64,000 nucleotides of DNA from assembly GCA_958477465.1 (NCBI GenBank), contig CAUEFX010000003.1:62001-126000 (forward strand), in the 5' to 3' direction. This DNA comes from an uncultured Bacteroides sp. (lineage in GTDB: Bacteria; Bacteroidota; Bacteroidia; Bacteroidales; Bacteroidaceae). The notes beneath the pieces are model-generated. The model was not told the origin of the DNA. It saw nothing but the letters and a program-made list of their open reading frames with translations, and made no database searches. The position numbers and the translations under genes are program-made. Shown in pieces: positions 8,526-17,303 of the stretch (its first letter is position 1; each line of letters opens with the position of its first letter).

Positions 8526-11500
8526 TCAATTTATCCGAAACTCAAGCTCCGGACGTTCCTTTAAATAAGAGATCAATTCTCTTCCTACCGACAATTTTAC
8601 CGGACGCGCTATCAAGTCGAGCACCATCTTTTCATCCTTATCGGTTACCTTAAAATAAAGTTCGGTATTCCCCGGATGATCTTTGGTCAGCGAAGACAGT
8701 TCCGCCACGAGAGCGGAATTCAAAGCAGACAACGGAATCAGAATCGTTATCTTCTCCACCAGTTTCTCTTTCACATCGGGGAGCAGCTCCATCGAGGTGA
8801 TCTTGAGATCCAACTCTTCCGGACGCCACTGCTTGGGCTGGCAACGCGCCTTTATAAACAGGAAAGTACCTTCTCCCAGATAACCTTGGAAGGTAACCCA
8901 GTCATTCCCGAAGAAAGGAATTTCCGCCGAGCCTGAATAATCCTCTATCTTGGCAATGCCGTAAGGATTGCCATTCTTGCTGATTCCTCTTCGCACACTG
9001 GTCACAATCCCCCCCATCGTAATCTCTCTGCCTGCCAAAGCAGCCTTATCTTCCAGTTCGGCCATGTGCGTATTGCAGACATGCTCGAGCACGATGGCAT
9101 ATTCGTCCAGCGGATGAGCCGACAAGTAAATACCTACCAGTTCCCTCTCCTTATTCAGACGTTCCAGATCTCCCCAACGCTCGGCCGGCAGAATCTCCGG
9201 TGTTGCAATATCGATCACATTCTCTCCGCCAAACAACGAATTAATCGCAGCCGCCTTGTCGGCCTGGTAGCGGTTGCCGTAGCGCATCAATGTTTCGAGG
9301 AAGACCTCCCCTTTCGAATTGACGGCAAAGAACTGTTCCCGCTTCAGCTCCGGAAAACTGTCGAAACCACCCGACAGCGCAAGGCATTCCATATTCTTTT
9401 TATTACAAGCATTCAGGTTGACGCGCTGCACAAAGTCAAAGATACCCTTATACGGGCCGTTTGCCCGCCGTTCGTCCATGATGCTCTGTACGGCAGCCTC
9501 TCCCACTCCCTTTACGGCACCAAGACCGAACCGGATGTCTCCATGCTTGTTTACCGTAAACTTCAAGTTACTTTCATTCACATCCGGTCCCAATACCTGA
9601 ATACCCATCGCCTTACACTCATCCATCAGCTTCGTGATATCGGTAATGTTCGACAAGCTTCGGCTCATGACGGCAGCCATGTATTCCGACGGATAGTTTG
9701 CCTTCAGATAAGCGGTCTGATAAGCCACCCATGAATAACAGGTGGCATGCGATTTATTAAACGCATACGAAGCAAACTTCTCCCAGTCGGCCCATATCTT
9801 TTCCAGAATTTTCGGATCGTGCCCGTTCTTCCGGCCGCCTTCAATGAATTTAGGCTTCATGTGATCCAGCTTATCACGCAGCTTCTTACCCATCGCCTTA
9901 CGCAATGCATCCGACTCTCCACGGGTGAAGTCGGCCAGTAAGCGTGACAAGAGCATCACCTGCTCCTGATATACGGTAATGCCGTAAGTATCTTTCAGGT
10001 ATTTCTCCATTACGGGGATGTCATACTCGATCGGTTTGCGCCCGTGTTTACGGTCGATGAAGTCGGGAATGTAATCCATCGGTCCCGGACGATAAAGGGC
10101 ATTCATGGCAATCAAGTCTTCAAAAGTCGTCGGCTGCAACTCTCTCAGATATTTCTGCATGCCGGCAGACTCGAACTGGAACGTGCCGATCGTACGCCCC
10201 TCACTATAGAGTTTGTAAGTAGCCGGGTCTTTAATGGAAATCGTATCGATGTCCAGGTTCTCCCCCCTACTCAGCCGGATGTTTTCAACCGCCTCTTTAA
10301 TGATGGACAACGTTTTCAACCCCAGAAAGTCCATCTTAATCAGTCCCGTATCTTCGATAACCGACCCTTCATACTGGGTAACAAGCATCTTCTCGCCCGT
10401 TTCCTTATCATCCGCCGTACTTACCGGCACCCAGTCGGTTATATCGTCCCGGCAGATAATGGTACCGCAGGCATGTACTCCCGTACCACGCACATTGCCC
10501 TCGAGCATCAAGGCGTATTTCAAGGTATCACGCACCAACGGGTCGGGCGAAGCCTCAGCCGCCTGCAGCTCCGGCACATAATCGATGGCATTCCGCAGGT
10601 TCAGTTTTTTATCGGGTATTTTATCGGGCACCAGCTTCGCCAGTCTGTCCGACTCGGCAAGAGGCAGCTTCTGTACACGCGCCACATCCTTGATGGCCAG
10701 TTTGGTTGCCATCGTGCCATACGTGATAATATGAGCCACCTTTTCATGCCCGTATTTTTCCGTTACCCAGCGGAGCACCTCACCACGCCCGTCATCATCG
10801 AAGTCTATATCGATATCAGGCAATGAGATACGGTCCGGATTCAGGAAACGCTCAAACAGCAAGTCATACTGTATCGGGTCGATTTTCGTAATCTGCAAGC
10901 AATATGCAACGGCCGATCCTGCCGCCGATCCACGTCCCGGTCCAATGGAAACGCCCATGTTCCGGCCTGCGGCAATAAAGTCCTGCACAATCAGGAAGTA
11001 TCCCGGAAAACCCATCGTCTTCATGATATGCAATTCGAAAATAAGCCGTTCTTTTACTTCCGGGCTCAAAGGGTCTCCATAAAACCTCTTCGCACCGTCA
11101 AAGGTTAGTTTCTTCAGATAATCTGCTTCGAGCTTGATACGATACAGTTTATCATAACCGCCCAGACGCTTTATCTTATCGTTTGCCGCCTCTTCGCTCA
11201 GCACCACATTCCCATTCTCGTCCTGTGTGAATTCGTCGAAAAGGTCTTTTTCCGTATACTTCTTGCGGTATTCCTCCTCCGTCCCGAAATCTTCGGGAAT
11301 CGCGAAAGTAGGCATAACGGGAGGATGGTCGATGGAGTAATACTCCACCTTGTCAAGTATTTCAAGCGTATTGCTCAACGCCTCCGGAATATCCGCAAAG
11401 AGTTCGTTCATCTCCTCGCGGGTCTTCATCCACTCCTGTTTGGTGTAAAGCATGCGTTTCGGGTCGTCCAGATCCTTGCCCGTACTGAGACAGATAAGGC

Positions 11501-12347
11501 GGTCGTGTGCCTCTGCGTGCTCTTCATTCACAAAGTGAACATCGTTCGTACAGATCAGCTTGATATTATACTTTTTGGCATATTCGACAAGGTGCTTGTT
11601 CACATTTACCTGCAAAGGATATGCCTCGTGGTTCGCACGGGGCACAGTAGCCTTGTGCCGCTGAAGCTCCAGGTAATAATCTTCTCCGAACAAATTCTTA
11701 TACCATCGGATGGCTTCCTCCGCCTCATCCAGCAATCCCTGGGTTATTTTCTTGGGCACCTCCCCTCCCAGACAAGCCGAGCACACAATCAGACCTTCGT
11801 GATACTTTTCCAATTCGTTACGGTCTGTACGCGGACGCATATAATATCCTTCCGTCCAGGCCTTGGACACCAATTTGATAAGATTGTGATACCCTTTCTC
11901 GTTTTTGGCAAGCACAATCAGGTGATACCCGCTCTGGTCAGCCTTTCCATCTTTCTTATCCATCGTGCGACGGGCCACATACATCTCACACCCGATGATG
12001 GGCTTGAACAGTTTTGCCTCCGCTTCAGCAATCTTAGCTTTACAGCCGGCAATCTCCGCCTCCTTGTCCTCACACTCCACATCGCCGGACTCAATGGCAG
12101 CCAGCCGTTTTTTCAGGTCTTTTATCTCACCTTTCGGCCCGCTGTTTTTCTTATTGACATAATTTGTAAATTCCTTGATACCGAACATGTTTCCATGATC
12201 GGTAACAGCAATCCCTTTCATCCCGTTCTTCATCGCTTTATCGACCAACGCGCTGACGCTGGCCTGCCCATCCAGAAGCGAATACTGGGTATGGACATGT
12301 AAATGAACGAAATCCTGCATATTGATAGGTTGATTATTTTGAGCCAT
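8526..12347 (-). CDS. dnaE: DNA polymerase III subunit alpha
   Basis: This 1273-residue replicative polymerase begins with a PHP domain (HLHVHTQYSLLDG, TDHGNM), followed by the polymerase core with PDIDIDFDDDGR (catalytic Asp residues), the GPGRGSAAGS loop, the tandem HhH region (VKGVGEAAV) and an OB-fold near the C-terminus. Between the first PHP strands there is a charged coiled-coil insertion of about 50 residues (KKNSG to LFKP), which I take to be a Bacteroidota feature. The start is set at ATG 12347; ATG 12320 (MQDF) is a close alternative, because conservation begins there. A longer TTG-started frame runs through the divergent psd promoter and is unlikely. Confidence 0.96.
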   Translation of the reverse strand: MAQNNQPINMQDFVHLHVHTQYSLLDGQASVSALVDKAMKNGMKGIAVTDHGNMFGIKEFTNYVNKKNSGPKGEIKDLKKRLAAIESGDVECEDKEAEIAGCKAKIAEAEAKLFKPIIGCEMYVARRTMDKKDGKADQSGYHLIVLAKNEKGYHNLIKLVSKAWTEGYYMRPRTDRNELEKYHEGLIVCSACLGGEVPKKITQGLLDEAEEAIRWYKNLFGEDYYLELQRHKATVPRANHEAYPLQVNVNKHLVEYAKKYNIKLICTNDVHFVNEEHAEAHDRLICLSTGKDLDDPKRMLYTKQEWMKTREEMNELFADIPEALSNTLEILDKVEYYSIDHPPVMPTFAIPEDFGTEEEYRKKYTEKDLFDEFTQDENGNVVLSEEAANDKIKRLGGYDKLYRIKLEADYLKKLTFDGAKRFYGDPLSPEVKERLIFELHIMKTMGFPGYFLIVQDFIAAGRNMGVSIGPGRGSAAGSAVAYCLQITKIDPIQYDLLFERFLNPDRISLPDIDIDFDDDGRGEVLRWVTEKYGHEKVAHIITYGTMATKLAIKDVARVQKLPLAESDRLAKLVPDKIPDKKLNLRNAIDYVPELQAAEASPDPLVRDTLKYALMLEGNVRGTGVHACGTIICRDDITDWVPVSTADDKETGEKMLVTQYEGSVIEDTGLIKMDFLGLKTLSIIKEAVENIRLSRGENLDIDTISIKDPATYKLYSEGRTIGTFQFESAGMQKYLRELQPTTFEDLIAMNALYRPGPMDYIPDFIDRKHGRKPIEYDIPVMEKYLKDTYGITVYQEQVMLLSRLLADFTRGESDALRKAMGKKLRDKLDHMKPKFIEGGRKNGHDPKILEKIWADWEKFASYAFNKSHATCYSWVAYQTAYLKANYPSEYMAAVMSRSLSNITDITKLMDECKAMGIQVLGPDVNESNLKFTVNKHGDIRFGLGAVKGVGEAAVQSIMDERRANGPYKGIFDFVQRVNLNACNKKNMECLALSGGFDSFPELKREQFFAVNSKGEVFLETLMRYGNRYQADKAAAINSLFGGENVIDIATPEILPAERWGDLERLNKERELVGIYLSAHPLDEYAIVLEHVCNTHMAELEDKAALAGREITMGGIVTSVRRGISKNGNPYGIAKIEDYSGSAEIPFFGNDWVTFQGYLGEGTFLFIKARCQPKQWRPEELDLKITSMELLPDVKEKLVEKITILIPLSALNSALVAELSSLTKDHPGNTELYFKVTDKDEKMVLDLIARPVKLSVGRELISYLKERPELEFRIN

Positions 12348-12424
12348 AAAAGTACAATCTATAAGGTTACCAACAAAAATAATGCCCGAAAAGTTATTAA
12401 CATGTGCATTTCTATCGTCATTTA

Positions 12425-12456
12425 CTTGCTGGATTTTCAAATTAAGTATATTTTTG
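12425..12456 (+). promoter_or_regulatory. Predicted psd-pssA promoter
   Basis: CTTG at 12425-12428 is followed after 20 bp by TATTTTTG at 12449-12456, a good fit to the Bacteroides TTTG/TAnnTTTG promoter. The psd ATG lies 27 bp downstream. A candidate minus-strand -7 box for dnaE (CAAAAATA on the plus strand) lies at 12374-12381. Confidence 0.5.
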
Positions 12457-12482
12457 CAGACAATTATCATTCATTAGCGCAC

Positions 12483-13169
12483 ATGAGTCGACTTAAGAAA
12501 TTAAAAAAGATACGCATTCACCGTGAAGGCACACATATACTATGGGGCAGCCTGCTGTTGCTGTTGCTTGTCAACGCTGCCCTTTACTATGGAATAGAAT
12601 ATAGACTGCCTTTTTATCTGGTGGCTCTGGCCAGTATCATTGTCTACGGATTGATGGTTAACTTTTTCCGTTGTCCGAAGCGCCTTTTCGGAGAAGAGAC
12701 GGAAAAGATCGTCGTTGCGCCCGCTGATGGTAAGATTGTGGTTATTGAAGAAGTGGACGAGCACGAATACTTTCACGACCGCCGCATTATGGTGTCCATC
12801 TTTATGAGTATTTTGAACGTACACGCCAATTGGTATCCGGTAGACGGAACCGTAAAAAAGGTATCCCATCACAACGGTAAATTCATGAAAGCCTGGCTGC
12901 CCAAGGCCAGTACGGAGAACGAGCGTTCCACCGTCGTCATCGAAACTCCGGAAGGAGTGGAGATTCTGACGCGTCAGATTGCCGGAGCGATGGCACGCCG
13001 CATCGTCACTTATGCCGAAGTAGGTGAAGAGTGTTATATCGACGAACACATGGGATTCATCAAATTCGGTTCACGCGTAGACGTATACCTTCCATTGGGT
13101 ACGGAGATATGCGTCACAATGGGACAATTAACGACCGGTAATCAAACGGTTATCGCCAAACTGAAATAA
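12483..13169 (+). CDS. psd: Phosphatidylserine decarboxylase proenzyme (short type)
   Basis: This 228-residue enzyme decarboxylates phosphatidylserine to phosphatidylethanolamine. There is an N-terminal membrane hairpin (about residues 17-55), the VAPADGKIVV motif and MSILNVHANWYPVDG. The C-terminal self-cleavage site is FGSRVDVYLP, where the Ser becomes the pyruvoyl group. The length and GS cleavage site fit the short archaeal-type Psd subfamily. ATG 12483 is used because upstream in-frame codons overlap the divergent dnaE leader. pssA follows after 11 bp and makes its substrate. Confidence 0.93.
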   Translation: MSRLKKLKKIRIHREGTHILWGSLLLLLLVNAALYYGIEYRLPFYLVALASIIVYGLMVNFFRCPKRLFGEETEKIVVAPADGKIVVIEEVDEHEYFHDRRIMVSIFMSILNVHANWYPVDGTVKKVSHHNGKFMKAWLPKASTENERSTVVIETPEGVEILTRQIAGAMARRIVTYAEVGEECYIDEHMGFIKFGSRVDVYLPLGTEICVTMGQLTTGNQTVIAKLK

Positions 13170-13180
13170 AAACTGTCACA

Positions 13181-13888
13181 ATGGCAAACGTTTTCACCAA
13201 ATACATCCCCAACACAGTAACCTGCCTGAATCTTTTCTCCGGTTGCATTGCTTGTGTCATGGCTTTTGAAGCACGCTACGAACTGGCTTTTATCTTCATT
13301 GTGTTAAGTGCGGTTTTCGACTTTTTCGACGGGATGTTGGCACGTTTGCTGAATGCCCACTCCCCGATCGGCAAGGATTTGGATTCGTTGGCCGATGACA
13401 TCAGTTTCGGTGCGGCACCTGCATTTATCGTTTTCTCTCTATTCAAAGAGATGCACTATCCCGCAAATATCGAGTTCATCGCTCCCTATCTGCCGTATGC
13501 GGCTTTTCTCATTGCCGTGTTTTCGGGTTTGCGATTGGCCAAGTTCAATAACGACACCCGCCAGACCACTTCGTTTATCGGTCTTCCGGTACCGGCCAAT
13601 GCATTGTTTTGGGGTTCATTAATAGTAGGCGCCCACGATTTTCTCACAACTCCGGCCTGCCATCCCCTCTACATTCTGATATTGGTGATGCTCTTTTCGT
13701 GGCTGTTAGTGTCGGAGATTCCAATGTTCTCGTTGAAATTCAAAAACCTGTCCTGGAAAGACAATAAAGTCAGTTTTTCTTTCCTGATCGTATGCATCCC
13801 ACTGCTTATTTTATTGGGCGTCAGCGGATTTGCAGCGGCAATTGTATGGTATATCATACTTTCACTTTTTACAAGAAAAAATAAATAA
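13181..13888 (+). CDS. pssA: CDP-diacylglycerol-serine O-phosphatidyltransferase
   Basis: This 235-residue, multi-pass membrane enzyme has the CDP-alcohol phosphatidyltransferase signature DFFDGMLARLLNAHSPIGKD continuing to the final Asp pair (about residues 47-75). Six to seven hydrophobic segments follow the usual fold. It condenses CDP-diacylglycerol with serine to give phosphatidylserine, which the upstream Psd converts to phosphatidylethanolamine, so the two genes form one short pathway operon. Confidence 0.94.
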   Translation: MANVFTKYIPNTVTCLNLFSGCIACVMAFEARYELAFIFIVLSAVFDFFDGMLARLLNAHSPIGKDLDSLADDISFGAAPAFIVFSLFKEMHYPANIEFIAPYLPYAAFLIAVFSGLRLAKFNNDTRQTTSFIGLPVPANALFWGSLIVGAHDFLTTPACHPLYILILVMLFSWLLVSEIPMFSLKFKNLSWKDNKVSFSFLIVCIPLLILLGVSGFAAAIVWYIILSLFTRKNK

Positions 13889-13950
13889 ACAATCCTTTTG
13901 GCACGTTTGTTGTACTACCAGTTTCAAACAACGTATAAAACTAACAACCC

Positions 13951-14235
13951 ATGCATATTTTAGGATTAATATTCATTTTTATCATAGCTATCTTCGTTAT
14001 CGGTATTTCAGTCATAGGCAGCATATTGCAAGCCATTTTCGGCTTGGGAAGGCGCTCACGACCGAATCCGCATACTTATACAACATCCGGCGAGAGAAGA
14101 CAACAACAGAATTCCCAAAGGAGAGAGGATGAAGAAGAAGTATATAACGCGGAAGAAGATATCCATCCACGGAAACACAAGAAGATCTTTACGAAAGACG
14201 AAGGAGAATACGTTGATTTTGAGGAAATCAAATAA
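13951..14235 (+). CDS. DUF4834 family small membrane protein
   Basis: This 94-residue protein has one N-terminal membrane helix (about residues 2-30, rich in Ile/Phe) and a highly charged, probably disordered tail with runs of Arg, Gln and Glu ending in DEGEYVDFEEIK. The pattern fits DUF4834, a Bacteroidales family of unknown function typically found next to pssA. The gap of 62 bp from pssA suggests the same transcription unit. Confidence 0.75.
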   Translation: MHILGLIFIFIIAIFVIGISVIGSILQAIFGLGRRSRPNPHTYTTSGERRQQQNSQRREDEEEVYNAEEDIHPRKHKKIFTKDEGEYVDFEEIK

Positions 14236-14317
14236 CGGGAGCCTATACAGAAACCACTACTGTTTTCAGTCGGAATTTTTCTCTCACAGACTGTAAAAAA
14301 ACAGCTATTCGAACCTA

Positions 14318-14559
14318 TTTTTACCCCCTTCACACCTTTCACCTTTTTGGCTCTATCGGCTTGTTCATCGGCAATAGAGGGTGAAGGGACACTCCTGTAT
14401 TTCCATATATTGTACTTTCCTCCCGATAACAAGTATGCCAAAGGCTTGTAAGAGCCATGCTCACGAGCCGTAAGAACCATACCGACGGGGCTTCACCCTA
14501 CACCTGCGATAAACAAAGGCTTTGAGAGAAAAAGGTGAAGGAGGTGAAGGGGGCAAAAA
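14318..14559. repeat. 242-bp element bounded by 31-bp inverted repeats
   Basis: The left arm at 14318-14348 (TTTTTACCCCCTTCACACC...) and the complement of the right arm at 14529-14559 agree at 27 of 31 positions. Inside lies a second, shorter inverted pair: AGGGTGAAG near 14386 and CTTCACCCT near 14490. The nested GGTGAAGG-type arms suggest a non-coding mobile element remnant (MITE-like) or a large structured RNA. Confidence 0.55.
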
Positions 14560-14611
14560 CATACTGAATACAGGTAGTTTACAGGAGAAAATCAGTTCTT
14601 TTCTAAGGGCG

Positions 14612-14756
14612 CTATGTCTTTTCGGGAAACATGTTATATTTTTTTTTGAAAGACACTACATCTTTTTTTAAAAGACGCTATATGTTTTTTTGAAAGATGT
14701 TATGTCTTTTTTTAAAAGATGCTATGTCTTTTTTCGAAAGACTTAAGTCTTTTCGG
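14612..14756. repeat. Degenerate 22-bp tandem repeat (TCTTTTTTTRAAAGAY units)
   Basis: About six units alternate a T-run and an AAAGA block, for example GTTATGTCTTTTTTTAAAAG and GCTATGTCTTTTTTCGAAAG. Each unit is itself partly palindromic (GTCTTTT...AAAAGAC). The array lies just beyond the 3' end of the deaminase gene, so its transcript would carry successive weak hairpins with U-runs. Confidence 0.6.
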
Positions 14757-14783
14757 GGAGCTTCTCCAAGCCCTTGTGACAAC

Positions 14784-15218
14784 TCATCTTTTCGCCGCAA
14801 AAAAGGCTTTCATCAGCGCAGCGCACTCTTCAGCAAGAACTCCTTTGACAACAACCGTCTTGGGATGCAATGCCTGTGCGGCATACCGTTGATACCCCCG
14901 TTTCTCATCTTCCGCTCCAAAGACCAATCTTCCGGTTTGCGCCCAGGCAATGGCTCCGGCGCACATCACACAGGGTTCTACGGTTACATAAAGCGTACAT
15001 TCATTCAGATATTTTCCACCAAGAACATTGGCGGCGGCAGTGATGACTTGCATCTCGGCATGGGCAGTCACGTCATTCAACGTTTCCGTCAGATTGTGGG
15101 CACGACCGATAATTCGCTCTTTACATACAACGACAGCGCCTACGGGAACCTCTCCCTTATCGGCTGCTTTCTGCGCTTCGACAAGCGCCTGCTTCATAAA
15201 ATAAGTATCGTCCAGCAT
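14784..15218 (-). CDS. tadA: Nucleoside deaminase, probable tRNA adenosine-34 deaminase
   Basis: This 144-residue cytidine-deaminase-fold enzyme has zinc motifs HAEMQ (about residues 53-57, His ligand and catalytic Glu) and PCVMCAGA (about 83-90, two Cys ligands). TadA deaminates A34 of tRNA-Arg to inosine. The size and the VEPCVMCAGAIAWAQ context match TadA, though a free-base deaminase cannot be excluded. It starts 12 bp after the stop of the small upstream gene, implying cotranscription. Confidence 0.85.
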   Translation of the reverse strand: MLDDTYFMKQALVEAQKAADKGEVPVGAVVVCKERIIGRAHNLTETLNDVTAHAEMQVITAAANVLGGKYLNECTLYVTVEPCVMCAGAIAWAQTGRLVFGAEDEKRGYQRYAAQALHPKTVVVKGVLAEECAALMKAFFAAKR

Positions 15219-15230
15219 ATCATTACATTA

Positions 15231-15434
15231 TCAGCGTCTCATATCGTGCTCACCGAAAAGGGTGGGATAATCTTCTTCCATATTCTTATGGATAAACATA
15301 AGAATCGTTTCACGAAGCCAACGCGATTTATTTGTGATCTTGTACTTTTCCAGATACCGGTTCACAATCATCTGTTCGTCTTCGCTCAGCAAAATGCTCA
15401 TCCGCCGTTCACGCTTTGTGACTTCGTCGTGCAT
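15231..15434 (-). CDS. Small basic protein of unknown function upstream of tadA
   Basis: This 67-residue protein contains SILLSEDEQMIVNRYLEKY and KSRWLRETILMFI, a beta-helix-helix pattern like ribbon-helix-helix DNA-binding proteins; that is an inference from pattern. ATG 15434 is preferred over ATG 15464: a -7-type box at 15473-15480 (CAAAATTA on the plus strand) would make the longer form nearly leaderless. It forms a two-gene unit with tadA. Confidence 0.62.
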   Translation of the reverse strand: MHDEVTKRERRMSILLSEDEQMIVNRYLEKYKITNKSRWLRETILMFIHKNMEEDYPTLFGEHDMRR

Positions 15435-15515
15435 TCTCAGACACTTTTTCCCTCTCCTTTTCATATATTTTGCAAAATTACTTTTCCTTCCGTAAAAACA
15501 AAGAATAAAAAAGAG

Positions 15516-15523
15516 TATTTTTG
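15516..15523 (+). promoter_or_regulatory. -7 box upstream of the YraN gene
   Basis: TATTTTTG matches the TAnnTTTG consensus on the plus strand. It is divergent from the candidate -7 box of the tadA unit at 15473-15480. The predicted leader to the YraN start at 15658 is about 125 bases and contains the 17-bp tandem repeat. Confidence 0.4.
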
Positions 15524-15588
15524 CATTCCGACTGCCAAATTAGGGCTATCAGCTACTGAAATCCAACAGCCGGTTACCTTTTTTGAAT

Positions 15589-15651
15589 GATGACTGCTTT
15601 TAATTGATGGCAACTTTTAATTAGTGACTACTTTTAATTAATGATTACTCT
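15589..15651 (+). repeat. 17-bp tandem repeat in the YraN leader
   Basis: Three full units and a partial one sit end to end: GATGACTGCTTTTAATT, GATGGCAACTTTTAATT, AGTGACTACTTTTAATT, then AATGATTACTCT. It ends 7 bp before the YraN start codon, so it forms the proximal leader and ribosome-loading region. Confidence 0.75.
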
Positions 15652-15657
15652 AAAGAT

Positions 15658-16023
15658 ATGGCCGTTCACAATGAATTAGGAAAAGCCGGAGAAACAGCCG
15701 CAGTAGCTTACCTGGAAGACCACGGTTATGTGATCCGCCACCGGAATTGGCGTAAGGGACACCTCGAGCTGGATATTGTGGCAGCCAAAGACAATGAACT
15801 GATCGTAGTAGAAGTCAAGACACGAAGCAACAATGATGTCATGCAACCGGAGGATGCTGTAACCGCTCAAAAGATAAGAAACACGGTAAAAGCCGCAGAT
15901 ACCTATATCAAACTTTTCCAGATCGACTCACCGGTGCGTTTTGACATTATCACAGCCACCGGCCGGAGCGACGGTTTTAAAATAGAACATATAAAAGAAG
16001 CATTTTATCCACCTTTATTCTAA
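15658..16023 (+). CDS. YraN / UPF0102 family putative endonuclease
   Basis: This 121-residue protein has the UPF0102 hallmarks GKAGETAAVAYLEDHGY, RNWRKGHLELDIVA and LIVVEVKTRS, which trace the PD-(D/E)xK nuclease core (Asp, Glu-x-Lys). The physiological role is unknown; a structure-specific nuclease function is inferred from the fold. The YjbR gene follows after 6 bp and birA overlaps that, giving a compact three-gene operon. Confidence 0.9.
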   Translation: MAVHNELGKAGETAAVAYLEDHGYVIRHRNWRKGHLELDIVAAKDNELIVVEVKTRSNNDVMQPEDAVTAQKIRNTVKAADTYIKLFQIDSPVRFDIITATGRSDGFKIEHIKEAFYPPLF

Positions 16024-16029
16024 GAAGAC

Positions 16030-16386
16030 ATGAATGTAGAAAGAGCCAGAGAATATTGCTTAAGCAAAAAGGGAACGGTCGAATGCTTTCCGTTCGATGA
16101 CGTATCACTCGTAATGAAAGTGATGGACAAGATGTTTGCCCTTATCGACCTGGAAAGTGCCAGCACCATTGCCTTGAAATGCGACCCGGAGTATGCCATC
16201 GAACTGCGTGAACGCTATATAGCCATAGAAGCCGCCTATCATTTCAACAAGAAATACTGGAATAAAGTCTGCTTTAACATGGACGCAGACGACCGTCTGA
16301 TAGAGTCGTTAATAGACCACTCGTACGAAGAAGTCATTAAGAAATTCACAAAGAAATTACGCGCCGAATATGATGCACTTCCCTGA
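16030..16386 (+). CDS. MmcQ/YjbR family protein
   Basis: This 118-residue protein has the YjbR pattern: N-terminal LSKKGTVECFPFD, central MFALIDLES, and the pre-C-terminal KYWNKVCFNMDADD segment with a final SYEEVIKK helix. The family has a CyaY-like DNA-binding fold, but the function is undefined. Its end overlaps the start of birA by 17 bp, implying translational coupling. Confidence 0.9.
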   Translation: MNVERAREYCLSKKGTVECFPFDDVSLVMKVMDKMFALIDLESASTIALKCDPEYAIELRERYIAIEAAYHFNKKYWNKVCFNMDADDRLIESLIDHSYEEVIKKFTKKLRAEYDALP

Positions 16387-17137
16387 AACATTCCCTGTCC
16401 CTTTGATTCATTTGGAAGAGACAGAATCCACCAACAAATACTTGAATGAACTCTGCAACAGACAATGCGTAGGTGAACTGACTACCGTAACCGCCGACTT
16501 TCAGACTTCGGGCAGAGGCCAACGCGGCAATAGCTGGGAATCGGAAGCCGGACAAAACCTGACGTTCAGCTTTGTCCTTTACCCCGTTTTCCTGCAAGCA
16601 CGGAAGCAGTTTCTGCTGTCTCAGATCATCTCATTGGCCATCAAAGAAGAATTGGAAGAGTACGCTGCGGACATTTCCATCAAATGGCCGAACGACATAT
16701 ACTGGAAAGAAAAGAAAATCTGCGGCATGCTGATTGAAAACGATCTGACAGGCACGCATATCAGCCGCTGCATTACAGGAGTGGGAATCAATATCAATCA
16801 GGAAACGTTTCGCAGTGATGCCCCCAACCCTGTATCGCTGAAGCAAATCACCGGACAGACTCACGACTGCTGCCGGATACTCGCTTCCGTCATGAAACGG
16901 ATAAAGGACTATTATGACCGGTTGACAACCGGAAAGCCGGAGATTCTGTCTCTCATTGCCGACCGCTATGCCTGCTCTCTCTTCCGCAAAGAGGGTTTTC
17001 ACCGGTATGCCGATGCCGACGGGGAGTTTATGGCACGCCTGGTGCGAGTGGAGTCCGACGGACGGTTTATTCTTGAAGATCAGACAGGAACGACACGAAA
17101 TTATCTATTCAAGGAGGTGCAATACATACTCGATTAA
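16370..17137 (+). CDS. birA: Biotin--[acetyl-CoA-carboxylase] ligase
   Basis: This 255-residue biotin protein ligase contains the adenylate-loop motif TSGRGQRGNSWES (about residues 43-56) and the substrate motif KWPNDIYWKEKKICGMLIE (about 104-122). It attaches biotin to carrier domains of carboxylases through biotinyl-AMP. There is no N-terminal helix-turn-helix, so this is the monofunctional type that does not repress biotin genes. ATG 16370 or 16373 are both possible. Confidence 0.93.
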   Translation: MMHFPETFPVPLIHLEETESTNKYLNELCNRQCVGELTTVTADFQTSGRGQRGNSWESEAGQNLTFSFVLYPVFLQARKQFLLSQIISLAIKEELEEYAADISIKWPNDIYWKEKKICGMLIENDLTGTHISRCITGVGININQETFRSDAPNPVSLKQITGQTHDCCRILASVMKRIKDYYDRLTTGKPEILSLIADRYACSLFRKEGFHRYADADGEFMARLVRVESDGRFILEDQTGTTRNYLFKEVQYILD

Positions 17138-17168
17138 AGCATCACGTCAAAGCATCACGCTGCACAAA

Positions 17169-17267
17169 GAAGGTGTATCAAAATGCACAAAACTTAAAAA
17201 TCGCCCCTGCCACAAACATTTGTAGCAGAGGCGATTCCTTTGAAAAGGACATTTCTGAAACGCCCTC
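17169..17267. repeat. ~98-bp palindromic intergenic element, copy B
   Basis: The left edge GAAGGTGTATCAAAATG pairs imperfectly with the right edge CATTTCTGAAACGCCCTC. The internal stem is AATCGCCCCTGC (17199-17210) against GCAGAGGCGATT (17225-17236), one mismatch that would be a G-U pair in one RNA strand. It lies between convergent birA and the TPR gene, again a terminator-like position. It resembles copy C 0.9 kb away. Confidence 0.65.
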
Positions 17268-17303
17268 TTGGGTAGATTTTCTTTATTGGGGGAGGCCGAG
17301 CAG

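Larger units (their letters stand above)
14236..14783. other. 548-bp intergenic region with two repeat structures
   Basis: There is no credible gene here between the convergent DUF4834 and deaminase genes. The region holds a long inverted repeat (14318-14348 and 14529-14559) and then a 22-bp degenerate tandem array (about 14612-14756), listed separately. Frames read through it are low-complexity or cover the repeats. Confidence 0.7.

Noticed and set aside
14076..14480. 134-residue minus-strand frame overlapping DUF4834
   Set aside because: It covers the inverted-repeat element and runs antisense to a supported gene; low-complexity Ser-rich product.
14612..14756. CRISPR array
   Set aside because: The 22-bp units are contiguous and degenerate, with no unique spacers and no cas genes nearby.
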